Positions 1 through 8,632 of a stretch of 64,000 bases of DNA are shown here, piece after piece. Each line of letters begins with the position of its first letter. The stretch's first letter is position 1. Under the pieces are notes generated by a model, which had not been told where the DNA came from, did not search any database, and saw nothing but the letters and a program-made list of their open reading frames with translations. The DNA comes from CATQHW01 sp965215345 (lineage in GTDB: Bacteria; Spirochaetota; Spirochaetia; SZUA-6; Bin103): positions 3,472,001 to 3,536,000 of the forward strand of contig CBDCDL010000002.1 of assembly GCA_965215345.1 (NCBI GenBank), written 5' to 3'. The translations under genes and the position numbers were made by a program.

Positions 1-1202
1 CCGGCCGGCCGGCCGGCGTTGTGCACCCAGGACGAGCCGGCGTAGAGCGATCCCCAGGAGCCGTCGGGCAACTCGATCACGCCGCAGCCCCAGGAGTACA
101 CCATGCCGCTGTCGCCCTCGCCCGGAGCGCCCAGCGGAATGATCGGCCGCCGCTCGGGGCGGTGCCAGAACAGGCCGTCGCGGCTGAAGGCGATCTGGCT
201 GTCCACGTGGTCGGTCGCCTGGTGGTACACCTGGATCAGCATGCAGTGCAGGTCGTCGCGGCCCTGCCCGGAAGAAGCAGGGTAGGGGAAGTAGTCGCAG
301 CCGTAGAACGACACGTCCAGGCCGTCCTGGCCGTCGGGCGCCAGGATCAGCTTGGGCGGCGGCCACGATCGGAAGTCGCGGGTGCGGGTCAGGCCGATGG
401 CGCGCCGCACCAGGCCAACCTCGGCGGAACCTGCGCCGACGCCGGGCGCCGCGCCGGGCTCGATCTCCATGCCGTGCACGCGGCAGTAGGCGAAGTAGTG
501 CCCGGTCGACTCGTCGTAGCCGGCGGACAGGCCGCCGTCCATGGGAAACGGCGCGATCGGCGCATCCAGCGTCCGCCACCGCCTGCGGTCGGGCGAGGTC
601 CAGCCGATCACCTCGCCACCCAGCTCGACGCGGGGGCCGCGGTAGGCCGGCCCCTGGTACTCCTGCGCTCTCCAGCGGCGCACCGCCTCTTCGTTGGCGC
701 CTTCCTCGCCGCCGGTGTCCATGCGCTCGCCGGTGTCGGGGTCGAACCAGCCGCCGTCGCAGCCCATCCCCTTGAAGCGCTCCTCGGGCGGCGCGGTGGG
801 ATCCTCGAACACGGCCTTGAGCTGGTCGCCGCCGCGTTCGGTCACCCGCTCCATGTACTGCCAGCGGTGGCCGTCCTCGCTGCGGGCGAGCTGGATGGTG
901 CCGTTCGCGTCATACAGCGCGTACAGCGCGCCTCCTTCCCGCCACGCGCGCACCGGCTTCATGTGGTCGGAGCCTGAACCTCCCTCCAGCACCAGCGGCG
1001 CGCTCTTGGCCGCCTGCTCGACGCGCAGGCGCACGCCGATGGGGGCGTCGTACAGCTCGAAGGCGCCGGCGCGGTTGGTGCTGCGGTTGCCGGTGTGGAT
1101 CTCCTGGGTGTCGGCGATGGGCGTCCAGCCGCCGGGGTTGGGACGCGGGCGCACCCAGTCGCCGGGGTAGTAGCCGCCGCGGGGGCGTCGGATCTCTGCC
1201 AT
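1..1202 (-). CDS. Putative glycosidase-like protein, 3' end outside window
   Basis: An open frame runs from an ATG at 1202 to the left edge, so about 400 residues are present and the C-terminus is missing. It is a paralogue of the gene at 31497-33068: both share an FELYDAPIGVRLRVE-type stretch near residue 50, a 'FEDPTAPPEERFKGMG' segment, 'GWTSPDRRRW', 'SFYGCDYFPYP' and 'QIAFSRDGLFWHRPERRP' motifs. SPDG-type turns and repeated W/Y-rich strands fit a GH32/43-like five-bladed propeller. No signal peptide is visible, so it is probably cytoplasmic. Exact substrate is unknown. The frame ends in a (CCGG)4 run at the window edge. Confidence 0.7.
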   Translation of the reverse strand, partial: MAEIRRPRGGYYPGDWVRPRPNPGGWTPIADTQEIHTGNRSTNRAGAFELYDAPIGVRLRVEQAAKSAPLVLEGGSGSDHMKPVRAWREGGALYALYDANGTIQLARSEDGHRWQYMERVTERGGDQLKAVFEDPTAPPEERFKGMGCDGGWFDPDTGERMDTGGEEGANEEAVRRWRAQEYQGPAYRGPRVELGGEVIGWTSPDRRRWRTLDAPIAPFPMDGGLSAGYDESTGHYFAYCRVHGMEIEPGAAPGVGAGSAEVGLVRRAIGLTRTRDFRSWPPPKLILAPDGQDGLDVSFYGCDYFPYPASSGQGRDDLHCMLIQVYHQATDHVDSQIAFSRDGLFWHRPERRPIIPLGAPGEGDSGMVYSWGCGVIELPDGSWGSLYAGSSWVHNAGRPA

Positions 1203-1239
1203 GGCGAGAGCCTATCGGATCGGCGGCCGGCCGCCCACG

Positions 1240-1659
1240 GACGCCTGCGCGCAGGGGTTCCTGACCGGCCGCTATACGCGCGACATGGACGAGCCGCCGC
1301 CGGGATCGCGCATCACCTCTCCAGCAAGCCGGAGGAGTCCAGCTCCTGGGAGCGGCTGGCGGTCGACCGGGTGTGGGACACGCAGGAGGTCATGCGAGGC
1401 ATAGCCGCCCGTCACGGCCGATCGCTGGCCAACATCGCCATGGCTTGGCTTGCTTCAGAGCGGTTGCTGCGACGTGGCGCTGCTGGGCGCGTTCGCTCCC
1501 GAGCAGTTCGACGACGGACTGGGCGCGCTGGAACTGACGCTCGACGGCGACGAGCTGGCCGAGCTCGACCGCGTCAGCCGGCTGCCCGCTCCGTACCCGA
1601 TGAACTTCTGGAACATCTTCTGCTATCGCGATAGCGAGCATTACGGCGGCCTGCGATAG
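1240..1659 (+). pseudogene. Aldo/keto reductase C-terminal relic
   Basis: The C-terminal half of an aldo/keto reductase can be read only by changing frame. 'AQGFLTGRYTRDMDEPP' lies in one frame, then 'SSWERLAVDRVWDTQEVM' and 'HGRSLANIAMAWLA' in a second, then 'GAFAPEQFDDGLGALELTL' back in the first, ending at a TAG at 1659. These are the usual AKR features: the A-Q-G-F-L-x-G-R-Y loop, helix 'ANIAMAW' and the C-terminal 'LTLDGDELAELD'. The N-terminal barrel with the D/Y/K/H catalytic residues is absent. It is a broken, non-functional remnant wedged between the partial sugar gene and vapBC. Confidence 0.7.
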
Positions 1660-1677
1660 GGAGAGGCCGGCGAGGCG

Positions 1678-2061
1678 CTACTCCGCCGGCTCGTCCACCG
1701 GCTCCAGGAGGTCGAAGTCCGAGTCGGCGTATTCGAGAGAAGCGCCGTGGCGGCGGGCGCAGGCGGCGATGAGCACGTCGGCCGCCGGAGCGGTCACGCC
1801 GCGGGCGCGCGCTCGCCGCGCGAGATCGTACGCGGCCTGCCAGACGACGCCGTCGATGGGTACCTCGGGAAGCGTGCGGGCGAAGTGGCGCAGGACCCGG
1901 TGTTCCTGCGCCCCGCGGGCACCGTTCCACAGCTCGAGTTGAACCGGCGGGCACCAGCAGGCCTGCCCGGCCCTCAGCGCGGCGTCGACGCGGCTGCGGA
2001 CCTCCGGGTCACCCTGCGGACGCAGGAAGTGTATCCAGGACGACGTGTCGACGAGAATCAA
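1678..2061 (-). CDS. vapC: VapC-family PIN-domain ribonuclease toxin
   Basis: A 127-residue PIN domain protein, the usual VapC length. Acidic residues expected to coordinate Mg are visible: D5 in 'MILVDTSSWI', E43 in 'QLELWNG', D95 in 'AADVLIAACA' and D113/D115 near the C-terminus. The family cleaves RNA (often tRNA) when free of its antitoxin. It lies 4 bp downstream of a vapB-like gene on the same strand, forming an apparently intact type II TA operon. Codon use matches its neighbours. Confidence 0.88.
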   Translation of the reverse strand: MILVDTSSWIHFLRPQGDPEVRSRVDAALRAGQACWCPPVQLELWNGARGAQEHRVLRHFARTLPEVPIDGVVWQAAYDLARRARARGVTAPAADVLIAACARRHGASLEYADSDFDLLEPVDEPAE

Positions 2062-2065
2062 CGGC

Positions 2066-2269
2066 TCAACCCCGGCGTCGCGCGGCCTGCAGCTCCTGCG
2101 GCGTCATCAGGTCGTCGCAGGTGCCCGCGTACCTGGTGAGCTCCGCCATGCGCATGCGGCGGTTGAAGTCAGCAACGGCGTTGACGACGGCCTCGCGCTT
2201 GGTCTTCGCGTTCGTGAACTTGATGGCATCCTCAAGTTCCCGATCGGGAATATCGATGGTGGTCTTCAT
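2066..2269 (-). CDS. vapB: VapB-family antitoxin
   Basis: A 67-residue protein starting 'MKTTIDIPDRELEDAI', the typical N-terminal strand and helix of VapB/RHH antitoxins (DUF2191 type). A basic middle helix with 'AKTKREAVVNAV' follows, then a C-terminal toxin-binding tail. It precedes vapC by 4 bp, the standard antitoxin-first order. It would neutralise the PIN toxin and repress the operon by binding its own promoter just above 2270. Confidence 0.85.
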   Translation of the reverse strand: MKTTIDIPDRELEDAIKFTNAKTKREAVVNAVADFNRRMRMAELTRYAGTCDDLMTPQELQAARRRG

Positions 2270-2511
2270 GGTGCCAGGATGAGCAGGTTGCGCATATCAG
2301 TCAACAGAACGGCAGGCTTTTTTCACGCGCGACCGCATCCAGTAGTTGAGGTGCTGCAGACCATGGAGTACAGCTTCCGGCCTGCACCGCTCGTCGATCG
2401 GAGTGTGGCGCAGCGCGACGGTTCGCGTCTGTCTTGACCTGCACGCTACGTTGCAGAAAGATCCGAGCAACGTCGGGGGGTCCCGCGACGCTCTCGACCA
2501 GGAGGGAAATC

Positions 2512-4401
2512 GTGAAGAGATTCATCGGATTGATTGCGGGCCTCATGACCATCGGTGCGATTGCGTCTGCGCAGTACATCGAAGGACCATGGTTCGCGGA
2601 GCAGGTGGCGCGCGGCGAGTTGCCGCCGGTCGAGGAGAGGCTGCCCGTGGAGCCGCTGGTGCTGGCAGCGGGCGCCGGCTACGCGTTCCCGGAAGGCGGC
2701 AGGCACACCGAGGGCTCGTATGACCGCAGCTCCGTCGACATCCCCAACATCCAGGGACTGACCTCTACGCCATTCAGCAATCACCGGTTCGAGGTCAGGC
2801 TGTTGCCGTGGGCCTGGAAGGGTTGGGAAGGCTCGGACGACAACATGACTTGGACGTTCTACATGCGAGAGGGCATGAAGTGGTCCGACGGCGAGGACTA
2901 CAACGCGGACGACATCGTGTTCTGGTTCGAGAACGTGCACGGCGAAGGTGACACCGCGGTCCAGTACCGGGAGTCGCTCGCCATGAACAAGAACGCGGTG
3001 GCGGATGCGACCGAGCGCCTGGAGAAGGTGGACGACTACACGTTACGTTTCCATCTCAAGGAACCGGACCCGCGCTTCGAGTGGCTGGTCGGACAGCGCT
3101 CCGAGCGCGAGCTGCTGAACGTCGACGACCACTACATGCCGCAGTTCCACCCGGCTGTCGGCGATGCCGACGCGCTGGCCGCCAGGGTATCGGCGGGCGG
3201 GTTCGACACCTGGATGCAGCTCTTCGAGGACCGGCGCGACCGCATGGGCAACACCAACCCCGACAAGCCGCACCTGATGCCGTGGGGCCCGTTCAACCCG
3301 CCGCCGGCCAACCCGGCGGTGTTCACCGCCAACCCGTACAACTGGGCGGTGGATGACCGCGGCCAGCAGCTTCCGTACCTGGAGACGCAGCGCTACTTCC
3401 TGGTCTCCGACTCCGAGGCGAAGAAGCTGCGGCTGCTGTCCGGCGGCGACAGTTGGGGGATCATCAATACCCTGGATGCCGTGCCGCTGGCCAAGCGCGC
3501 GCAGGAAGAGGGCAAGATCAAGTTCCAGCTCACGAATCGGGCCCAGCCCGACGCGTACAAGTCGACGGCGACGCTGTTCAACATGAACGCGATGGAGGAG
3601 TGGAAGGCGGAGTTGTTCCGCGACGTGCGCTTCCGGCAGGCCTACTCGCTGTTCATTCCGCGCCAGAAGATCAACGACATCATGTACGGCGGCTCGACGA
3701 TGCCCACGCTGGGCGGCTTCATGATCGAAACCGACCATCCGTGGTACTACGCGCCGTTGGCCCAGTCGCCGCTGATCGAGCGCGACCTGGACCGCGCCAA
3801 CGCGCTGCTGGACGAGCTCCTGCCCAACAAGGACGCCGACGGCTTCCGCCTCGGCCCCGACGGCAAGCCCGTCACCTTCTTCCTGGCGACCGTCACCCAC
3901 GACGAGTGGGAGCAGGCGACCAACATCATCATGGAGGACCTGCACCTGATCGGTCTCAAGGCCAACCACCGCGCCACCGCGTGGGGCGGCTGGGGCGCGT
4001 TCGTCCAGTCGCGGGAGTGGGACATCATCGTCGACCAGAGCACCGAGGGCTGGAAGAGCCAGCTCCCGGAGCGGCAGTCGCTGATCGTTCCCACCGGCCG
4101 GTTCGGCCCCAACTGGGCCTACCTGTGGTGGGAGTGGCTGGACTCGGGCGGCGAGAAGGGCGAAGAGCCGCCTCAGGAGATCAAGGACAACTGGGACCTG
4201 TTCCACCAGATGATCCAGGCGGGGGACGCGGACGAGCTCACCGCGCTGACCCACGAGTGGTACCGCCGCCAAGCCGAGCAGGTCTGGACCCTTCCGCACC
4301 TGACGTTCCCGCCCGAGTTCGACGTGTGGCAGCCCAACTTCATGGGCGTCCACCCCCGGACCGGCCGGCCGTTCGAGTTCGGAGGCATGTGGTACGAGTA
4401 G
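2512..4401 (+). CDS. Family 5 extracellular solute-binding protein
   Basis: A 629-residue SBP_bac_5-type periplasmic binding protein. The GTG start at 2512 is preferred over an in-frame ATG at 2434: AGGAGG ends 7 bp upstream, and it begins directly with a signal peptide (MKRFIGLIAG...ASAQ, residues 1-21). A 'PPVEERLPVEP' motif after cleavage is shared with the proteins at 27970 and 44287. Family hallmarks are 'MTWTFYMREGMKWSDG', 'FRDVRFRQAYSLFIPRQ' and 'KDADGFRLGPDGKPV'. Members bind peptides, nickel or oligosaccharides; the ligand here is not readable. No permease or ATPase gene adjoins it, so it is an orphan that may feed the permeases at 25.6 or 40.9 kb. Confidence 0.9.
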   Translation: MKRFIGLIAGLMTIGAIASAQYIEGPWFAEQVARGELPPVEERLPVEPLVLAAGAGYAFPEGGRHTEGSYDRSSVDIPNIQGLTSTPFSNHRFEVRLLPWAWKGWEGSDDNMTWTFYMREGMKWSDGEDYNADDIVFWFENVHGEGDTAVQYRESLAMNKNAVADATERLEKVDDYTLRFHLKEPDPRFEWLVGQRSERELLNVDDHYMPQFHPAVGDADALAARVSAGGFDTWMQLFEDRRDRMGNTNPDKPHLMPWGPFNPPPANPAVFTANPYNWAVDDRGQQLPYLETQRYFLVSDSEAKKLRLLSGGDSWGIINTLDAVPLAKRAQEEGKIKFQLTNRAQPDAYKSTATLFNMNAMEEWKAELFRDVRFRQAYSLFIPRQKINDIMYGGSTMPTLGGFMIETDHPWYYAPLAQSPLIERDLDRANALLDELLPNKDADGFRLGPDGKPVTFFLATVTHDEWEQATNIIMEDLHLIGLKANHRATAWGGWGAFVQSREWDIIVDQSTEGWKSQLPERQSLIVPTGRFGPNWAYLWWEWLDSGGEKGEEPPQEIKDNWDLFHQMIQAGDADELTALTHEWYRRQAEQVWTLPHLTFPPEFDVWQPNFMGVHPRTGRPFEFGGMWYE

Positions 4402-4432
4402 CGTAGCGTGCGTTGCACGTGCGCATGATGGA

Positions 4433-4462
4433 GGGCATCCCGCTACGGATGCCCTTAATCCG
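4433..4462 (+). terminator. Probable transcription terminator hairpin
   Basis: A perfect 8-bp inverted repeat, GGGCATCC (4433-4440) and GGATGCCC (4447-4454), has a 6-nt loop and is followed by TTAATCC. It sits 31 bp after the stop of the binding-protein gene. The U tract is weak, so termination may be partial. Confidence 0.5.
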
Positions 4463-4566
4463 TGAATTGGTAATGCAATTGTAGAGATCCGTGACCTCGC
4501 GGAGCATCTTCGTGCCCGGCGGGAAACAATTATCGTTGACACCGTTGCGTATATCGAGGTCGATCG

Positions 4567-5529
4567 TTGATACGAGCAAAATTCGTCAACAGTTACTTGC
4601 GCCATGTGTTGGCAGAGGGCGCAGATGTGGAATTGCGTACGCGATTTGATGTGTATGAGGATCGACATGGCGGCGAGTTGTTTGCGCGAGGCGAACGTCG
4701 TGAGTGCTTCGCCATGACCGCGATCGGATGCGCCACGCCGGACCCTGTACACGTCTGGATCAAAGACGATTTTCTGGTTGATGGACGAACTACCAGCAGT
4801 GAGCAAGCGTTGCTGGAAATGATAGCCGACAAGGTGGCGCACCACTTCGATCTGGGCGAACGAGGAACCGGAGCGGTAATACATGCAAAGTCGGAAGGTC
4901 GGTACCTGCTGGGGAATGAACATGGCCCCGGCGGTCCCGTTCATATCCGAATCGAAGTATATCGGGACCAATCGACCCGGAACTCTTCGCGACGGGCGAA
5001 CGAAAGCGTTGCTATGAAGTTCGTCGCTTTGGGTGTGGAAAGCCACAACACGCCCAGATTTGGGTACGAGACGACACACTGAGCGCCCTTATCTCGGACG
5101 TTTCAGGTACTACCAGCGAGCTGTTCATGGAAGAGGTGCAAGATCGAATTGCCGGCCGCTTCCAGCTTGGCGATGATATGACCTTGAGTAGAAGGGACAG
5201 TCGATACTTGCTGACTCCGTTCGAGAGCGAGAGGGTTGGCATCGAAGATGACTTTGAACGGTCGGAGATCTGGGTCGATGTGGTGTCGGGCGCACGGTGC
5301 GGAGAGACGTGGCTTACGGCGCAGGAAAGCAGGCTCTTCGAGCTTCAGCCGGTCGATTGGGAGGATGTCTCGCACGAGGATGTTCTTGTTGATGACGCCG
5401 TTGCTAACGCTGTTATCAGGCAGGTAACCGGCGCTGATCCAGAAGCTCTCGTGGACGCTGCAGCGCGGATGATAGCGCGCCGCTTTTTTTTTCGACCGCC
5501 GGTACCTGCTCGGCAATAAGGATGGATAG
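4567..5529 (+). pseudogene. Internal-repeat protein gene with two frame breaks
   Basis: Two open stretches (4567-5082 from a TTG, and 5127-5519) are pieces of one repeat-containing protein. Repeat 1 reads 'GGELFARGERRECF', 'HVWIKDDFLVDGRTTSSEQ', 'HHFDLGERG', 'GRYLLGNEHG'. After a one-base shift near 4966-4980 the other frame gives 'DPELFATGERKRCY', 'QIWVRDDTLSALISDVSG', 'GRFQLGDDM', 'SRYLLTPFE'. A second shift at a nine-T run (5484-5492) restores 'RRYLLGNKDG' before a TAG at 5529. Repeat length is roughly 110-130 residues. I do not recognise the family, and no signal peptide or membrane segment is evident. GC is lower than in neighbouring genes, suggesting acquired DNA. It is broken unless the shifts are sequencing errors or programmed. 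Confidence 0.6.
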
Positions 5530-5634
5530 AGATAGCGGCCGCTCGGTATTGACACCGCCGCGTTTGATGGCTGCTCGCGTGCGTGGCTCTGCCGCTGACC
5601 GTGCCCGCGGTTCTGACGGCCGGGAGCGCGTAGG

Positions 5635-6417
5635 ATGACCGACCGGCAGTACCTGCTGGAACATCAGTACCGGGATGCCGGCAACCTGGGGAGCCGCGTT
5701 CAGCTCCACGAACGGTTCAGCGTCAATCCACGCGGCTGGTTTCCGTGGGTGTTCGATCGGTTCGACTTCGCACGGGACGCCCGCGTGCTGGAACTGGGCT
5801 GTGGACCGGGCGGCCTCTGGCAGGCCAATGGCGCGCGGATTCCGTCCGGCTGGGAGGTCACCCTGACCGATCTGTCGCCGGGCATGATCGACGCCGCGCG
5901 CCGATCCCTGGGCGGGGAACGGTTTTCCTATCGCGTCGCCGACGCGCAGGAGTTGCCGTTCGAGGACGGCCGGTTCGACGGCGTGATCGCCAACCACATG
6001 CTCTACCACGTGCCCGATCGGGCGCGGGCTCTGGGCGAAATTCGTCGCGTGCTCCGAGCCGGCGGGCGCCTGTACGCGGCGACCAACGGTCGTACCGATG
6101 GACCGGGATTGCGTGAGTGGGTCCGGCAGGCGGTGCCCGAGAGCGGTGAGAGGTCGCCGGAAACCGGCCGCGATCTCTTCAGCCTTGAAAACGGAGAGGC
6201 GCAACTGAGGAACGTGTTCTCCCAGGTCGTGACGCACCGCTATGATGACGCGTTGGAGATCATCGAGATCGAGCCGCTGATCGACTACGTGCAATCGACC
6301 GCCATGGCCCTGCAGCCCGCCAGTCTTCCCGCGTTGCGGCGAGCCGCGGCCGCAGAGATAGATCGCCAAGGCTGCCTGCGCCTGCCCAAGAACACGGGGA
6401 TGTTCGAGGCGTGTTGA
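5635..6417 (+). CDS. SAM-dependent class I methyltransferase
   Basis: A 260-residue Rossmann-fold methyltransferase of the Methyltransf_11/UbiE type. Motif I 'VLELGCGPGG' is at residues 51-60, the acidic ribose-binding D79 is in 'VTLTDLSPGMIDAA', and 'DAQELPFEDGRFD' (103-115) and 'HMLYHVPDRARALGEI' complete the SAM pocket and post-motifs. The acceptor is not identifiable; relatives methylate small molecules, quinones or lipids. It stands alone between the broken repeat gene and the secreted ankyrin gene. Confidence 0.85.
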   Translation: MTDRQYLLEHQYRDAGNLGSRVQLHERFSVNPRGWFPWVFDRFDFARDARVLELGCGPGGLWQANGARIPSGWEVTLTDLSPGMIDAARRSLGGERFSYRVADAQELPFEDGRFDGVIANHMLYHVPDRARALGEIRRVLRAGGRLYAATNGRTDGPGLREWVRQAVPESGERSPETGRDLFSLENGEAQLRNVFSQVVTHRYDDALEIIEIEPLIDYVQSTAMALQPASLPALRRAAAAEIDRQGCLRLPKNTGMFEAC

Positions 6418-6483
6418 GACGGCAGCCGTTTGTACCGACGATCGGGAGCTCGTATACTACCAAGTAGCCGGAAGGTTGAGAGG

Positions 6484-7377
6484 ATGGCTGCCCGTACCCG
6501 GAGGAGCGCACGCAGGAGTTGGTTGCAGCGGCTATGTCTGCTCGGCGCCGCGGTATCGCTCCCCGCAGCGATGGAGGTGGCCGCTCAGGAGTGCGGCGAG
6601 TGGAATACGCGAAGTTTTTTTGCGTCCTCCGATGTCATGACGTGTCTGAACGATGCCGACATCTCGGCGTCGGATGAGCATGGCCGGACTCCCCTGCATT
6701 TCGCGGCAGCCTTCAGTACGGACAAGGAAGTCATCACGGCACTGATAGATCGGGTGGGCGATGCGTCGGCGCCGGATGCCTATGGCGGCACTCCCCTGCA
6801 CTTTGCGGCGGCCTTCAGCGCGGACAAGGAAGTCATCACGATATTGACAGAGGGGGGCGCCTCTGCGCCGGCGCGAGACGAGGACGGCCGGACGCCATTG
6901 CATTGGGCAGCCTTTCGCAACGACAACCCCGCTGTGATCGATGCGCTGAGGAAAGCCGGAGCTGATGCGCAAGCGCGCGATGGGAAAGGTCGGACGCCAT
7001 TACATTGGGCGGCTTATGGCAACGTCCCCGCCGTGATCGATGCACTGAGGAAAGCCGGAGCTGATACGCGGGCGCGCGATGAGAACGGCTGGACGCCACT
7101 GCATTGGGCCGCGTTTGGCAGCGACGAACCGGCTGTGATCAGTGCGCTGGCGGCTGCCGGTGCTGATATTGATACGCGAGATTATATCAGCGGATCGACG
7201 CCATTGCACCTGGCAGCCTCTGGCGAACATGATGCTATCGTCACCACGTTACTCGAAGCGGGAGCCGACGCATCAATATTGGACTATGACTGGAAGATAG
7301 CCTGGGACTATGCAAGAGAAAATCCCAGCTTACAGAATACAGACGCTTATTGGATGCTCAACGAAGCTCGTTATTGA
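6484..7377 (+). CDS. Secreted ankyrin-repeat protein
   Basis: 297 residues from the ATG at 6484, preceded by a GAGAGG ribosome site; a longer in-frame start at 6430 would bury the signal peptide. A basic n-region (ARTRRSARR) and a hydrophobic core lead to a cleavage site after 'AMEVAAQ'. Five to six ankyrin units follow, with 'GRTPLHFAAAF', 'GGTPLHFAAAF', 'GRTPLHWAAF', 'GRTPLHWAAY', 'GWTPLHWAAF' and 'GSTPLHLAAS' at about 33-residue spacing. Ankyrins mediate protein contact; exported ones in symbionts can act on the host or in the envelope, but no partner is shown here. Adjacent repeats are nearly identical at DNA level, implying recent internal duplication. Gene 7388 follows 10 bp after the stop. 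Confidence 0.88.
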   Translation: MAARTRRSARRSWLQRLCLLGAAVSLPAAMEVAAQECGEWNTRSFFASSDVMTCLNDADISASDEHGRTPLHFAAAFSTDKEVITALIDRVGDASAPDAYGGTPLHFAAAFSADKEVITILTEGGASAPARDEDGRTPLHWAAFRNDNPAVIDALRKAGADAQARDGKGRTPLHWAAYGNVPAVIDALRKAGADTRARDENGWTPLHWAAFGSDEPAVISALAAAGADIDTRDYISGSTPLHLAASGEHDAIVTTLLEAGADASILDYDWKIAWDYARENPSLQNTDAYWMLNEARY

Positions 7378-7387
7378 GAATACCGGT

Positions 7388-7816
7388 ATGACGCAGGATG
7401 TGGAACAAGACGCAGGACCGAGCGCCGAACCATCCGAATCCGGGCACGCGACAGGTAAACAAGGCACTCGACCCGAGCAGAAGGGATTTCTATCCCGGGC
7501 AGCAAGACTGCTGAGTCCCGAATCAGCCTTGATCGGCGTCGTGATAGGTGGATTCATCGCCCTGTTCGTACACATGAGCAATCTGAGTCAAGCCCAGACG
7601 GAACGCCTGGACGAATTTCAGAATCGCGTCATAGAGTTGACCATCGGCCTGGAAAGACACCGGGAGGAGCGTATGGAAACCGTTCGGCAGGAGATCGCGG
7701 CTGATCTGGAAGCTCTCGATTCACGTCTGCGAGCTATCGAAGTCGGTCATTCGAATCTTGAAGGCCAACTGGAGGGGGCGCAGGTCATTGACGGACCGAC
7801 AGCAGGTCCGCAATGA
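7388..7816 (+). CDS. Small membrane-anchored coiled-coil protein
   Basis: 142 residues from the ATG at 7388 (an upstream in-frame ATG overlaps the ankyrin gene and is less likely). A polar, acidic N-terminal third is followed by one transmembrane helix at about residues 48-64 ('ALIGVVIGGFIALFVHM'). A long charged heptad-like segment ('ERLDEFQNRVIEL...LEALDSRLRAIE') then suggests a coiled coil. No family recognised. It is 10 bp after the ankyrin gene and overlaps the next gene by 4 bp (ATGA), so the three are probably cotranscribed. Confidence 0.65.
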   Translation: MTQDVEQDAGPSAEPSESGHATGKQGTRPEQKGFLSRAARLLSPESALIGVVIGGFIALFVHMSNLSQAQTERLDEFQNRVIELTIGLERHREERMETVRQEIAADLEALDSRLRAIEVGHSNLEGQLEGAQVIDGPTAGPQ

Positions 7817-8625
7817 AAACAGCCGCGTTCAGCACCGAAGGTACCACCTTGGCAGATATGGCGAGACAGGAGCGGCGTCAGCCGCCGGTGGCCGGCATGT
7901 GCATCTTCGGCGCCATTATCGGTATGGCGCGCCCATGGATGGTCGTGTTGGTCGCGCTGATGACCGCGCCGATTGGTCTGGCCGCCCAGCAGCGCCAGGA
8001 CGAGCGGGACACGATGGTCAGCGCACAGATCGCGGCGCGCGGGGTGATCGACGAGCGGGTGCTGCAGGCGATGCGCACCGTGCCGCGCCATCGATTCGTT
8101 CCTGAGCGCCTGTCGCGCTCGGCGTACAACGACCATCCGCTGCCGATCGGCGAGGGGCAGACCATCTCTCAGCCCTACATTGTCGCGCTGATGACCGAGA
8201 CGCTGGCGGTCGAGGCGGACGACCGCGTGCTGGAGATCGGCACCGGCTCGGCCTACCAGGCGGCGGTGCTGGCGGAACTGGTGGCGGAGGTGTACTCGAT
8301 CGAGATCCGCGGCCCGCTGGCGGAGTCGGCGGCGGCGCTGCTCGACGAGCTGGAGTACGCCAACGTGCAGACGCGCCACGCCGACGGCTACTACGGTTGG
8401 CCGGAGGCGGCGCCGTTCGACCACATCATGATCACCGCCGCGGTGGACCACGTGCCGCCGCCGCTGCTTCAGCAGCTCGCGGTCGGCGGCCGACTGATCC
8501 TGCCGCTCGGCAACCCGTTCGCGCACCAGAGCTTGGTGGTGGTCACCAGGCTGGAGGACGGCTTCCGCATGCAGGAGATCCTGGGCGTGCTGTTCGTGCC
8601 GATGACCGGTGCCGCCCTGAACTGA
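7813..8625 (+). CDS. pcm: Protein-L-isoaspartate O-methyltransferase, exported
   Basis: A 270-residue PCMT that methylates isoaspartyl residues in damaged proteins using SAM. It carries the family signatures 'RHRFVPERLSRSAYNDHPLP', 'IGEGQTISQP' (112-121) and SAM motif 'VLEIGTGSAYQAA' (139-151). Unlike cytosolic PCMT it has a hydrophobic N-terminal segment ('PWMVVLVALMTAPIGLAAQ', residues 41-59) that looks like a cleavable signal peptide. An ATG at 7924 would give a compact signal start. The ATG at 7813 overlaps the previous stop by 4 bp, which favours translational coupling. An envelope location with a SAM-dependent enzyme would be unusual. Confidence 0.85.
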   Translation: MKTAAFSTEGTTLADMARQERRQPPVAGMCIFGAIIGMARPWMVVLVALMTAPIGLAAQQRQDERDTMVSAQIAARGVIDERVLQAMRTVPRHRFVPERLSRSAYNDHPLPIGEGQTISQPYIVALMTETLAVEADDRVLEIGTGSAYQAAVLAELVAEVYSIEIRGPLAESAAALLDELEYANVQTRHADGYYGWPEAAPFDHIMITAAVDHVPPPLLQQLAVGGRLILPLGNPFAHQSLVVVTRLEDGFRMQEILGVLFVPMTGAALN

Positions 8626-8632
8626 GGGTTCG

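Noticed and set aside
1..16. (CCGG)4 run at the left edge
   Set aside because: Could be a low-complexity coding repeat or contig-end artefact; no conclusion possible from one edge.
21..977. A 318-codon plus-strand open frame at the window start
   Set aside because: It is antisense to the real minus-strand gene, whose translation matches the paralogue at 31497-33068; long antisense frames are common in high-GC DNA.
3043..5079. A 678-codon minus-strand open frame
   Set aside because: Antisense of the binding-protein gene and of the repeat gene; composition is R/V/L rich with no recognisable domain.
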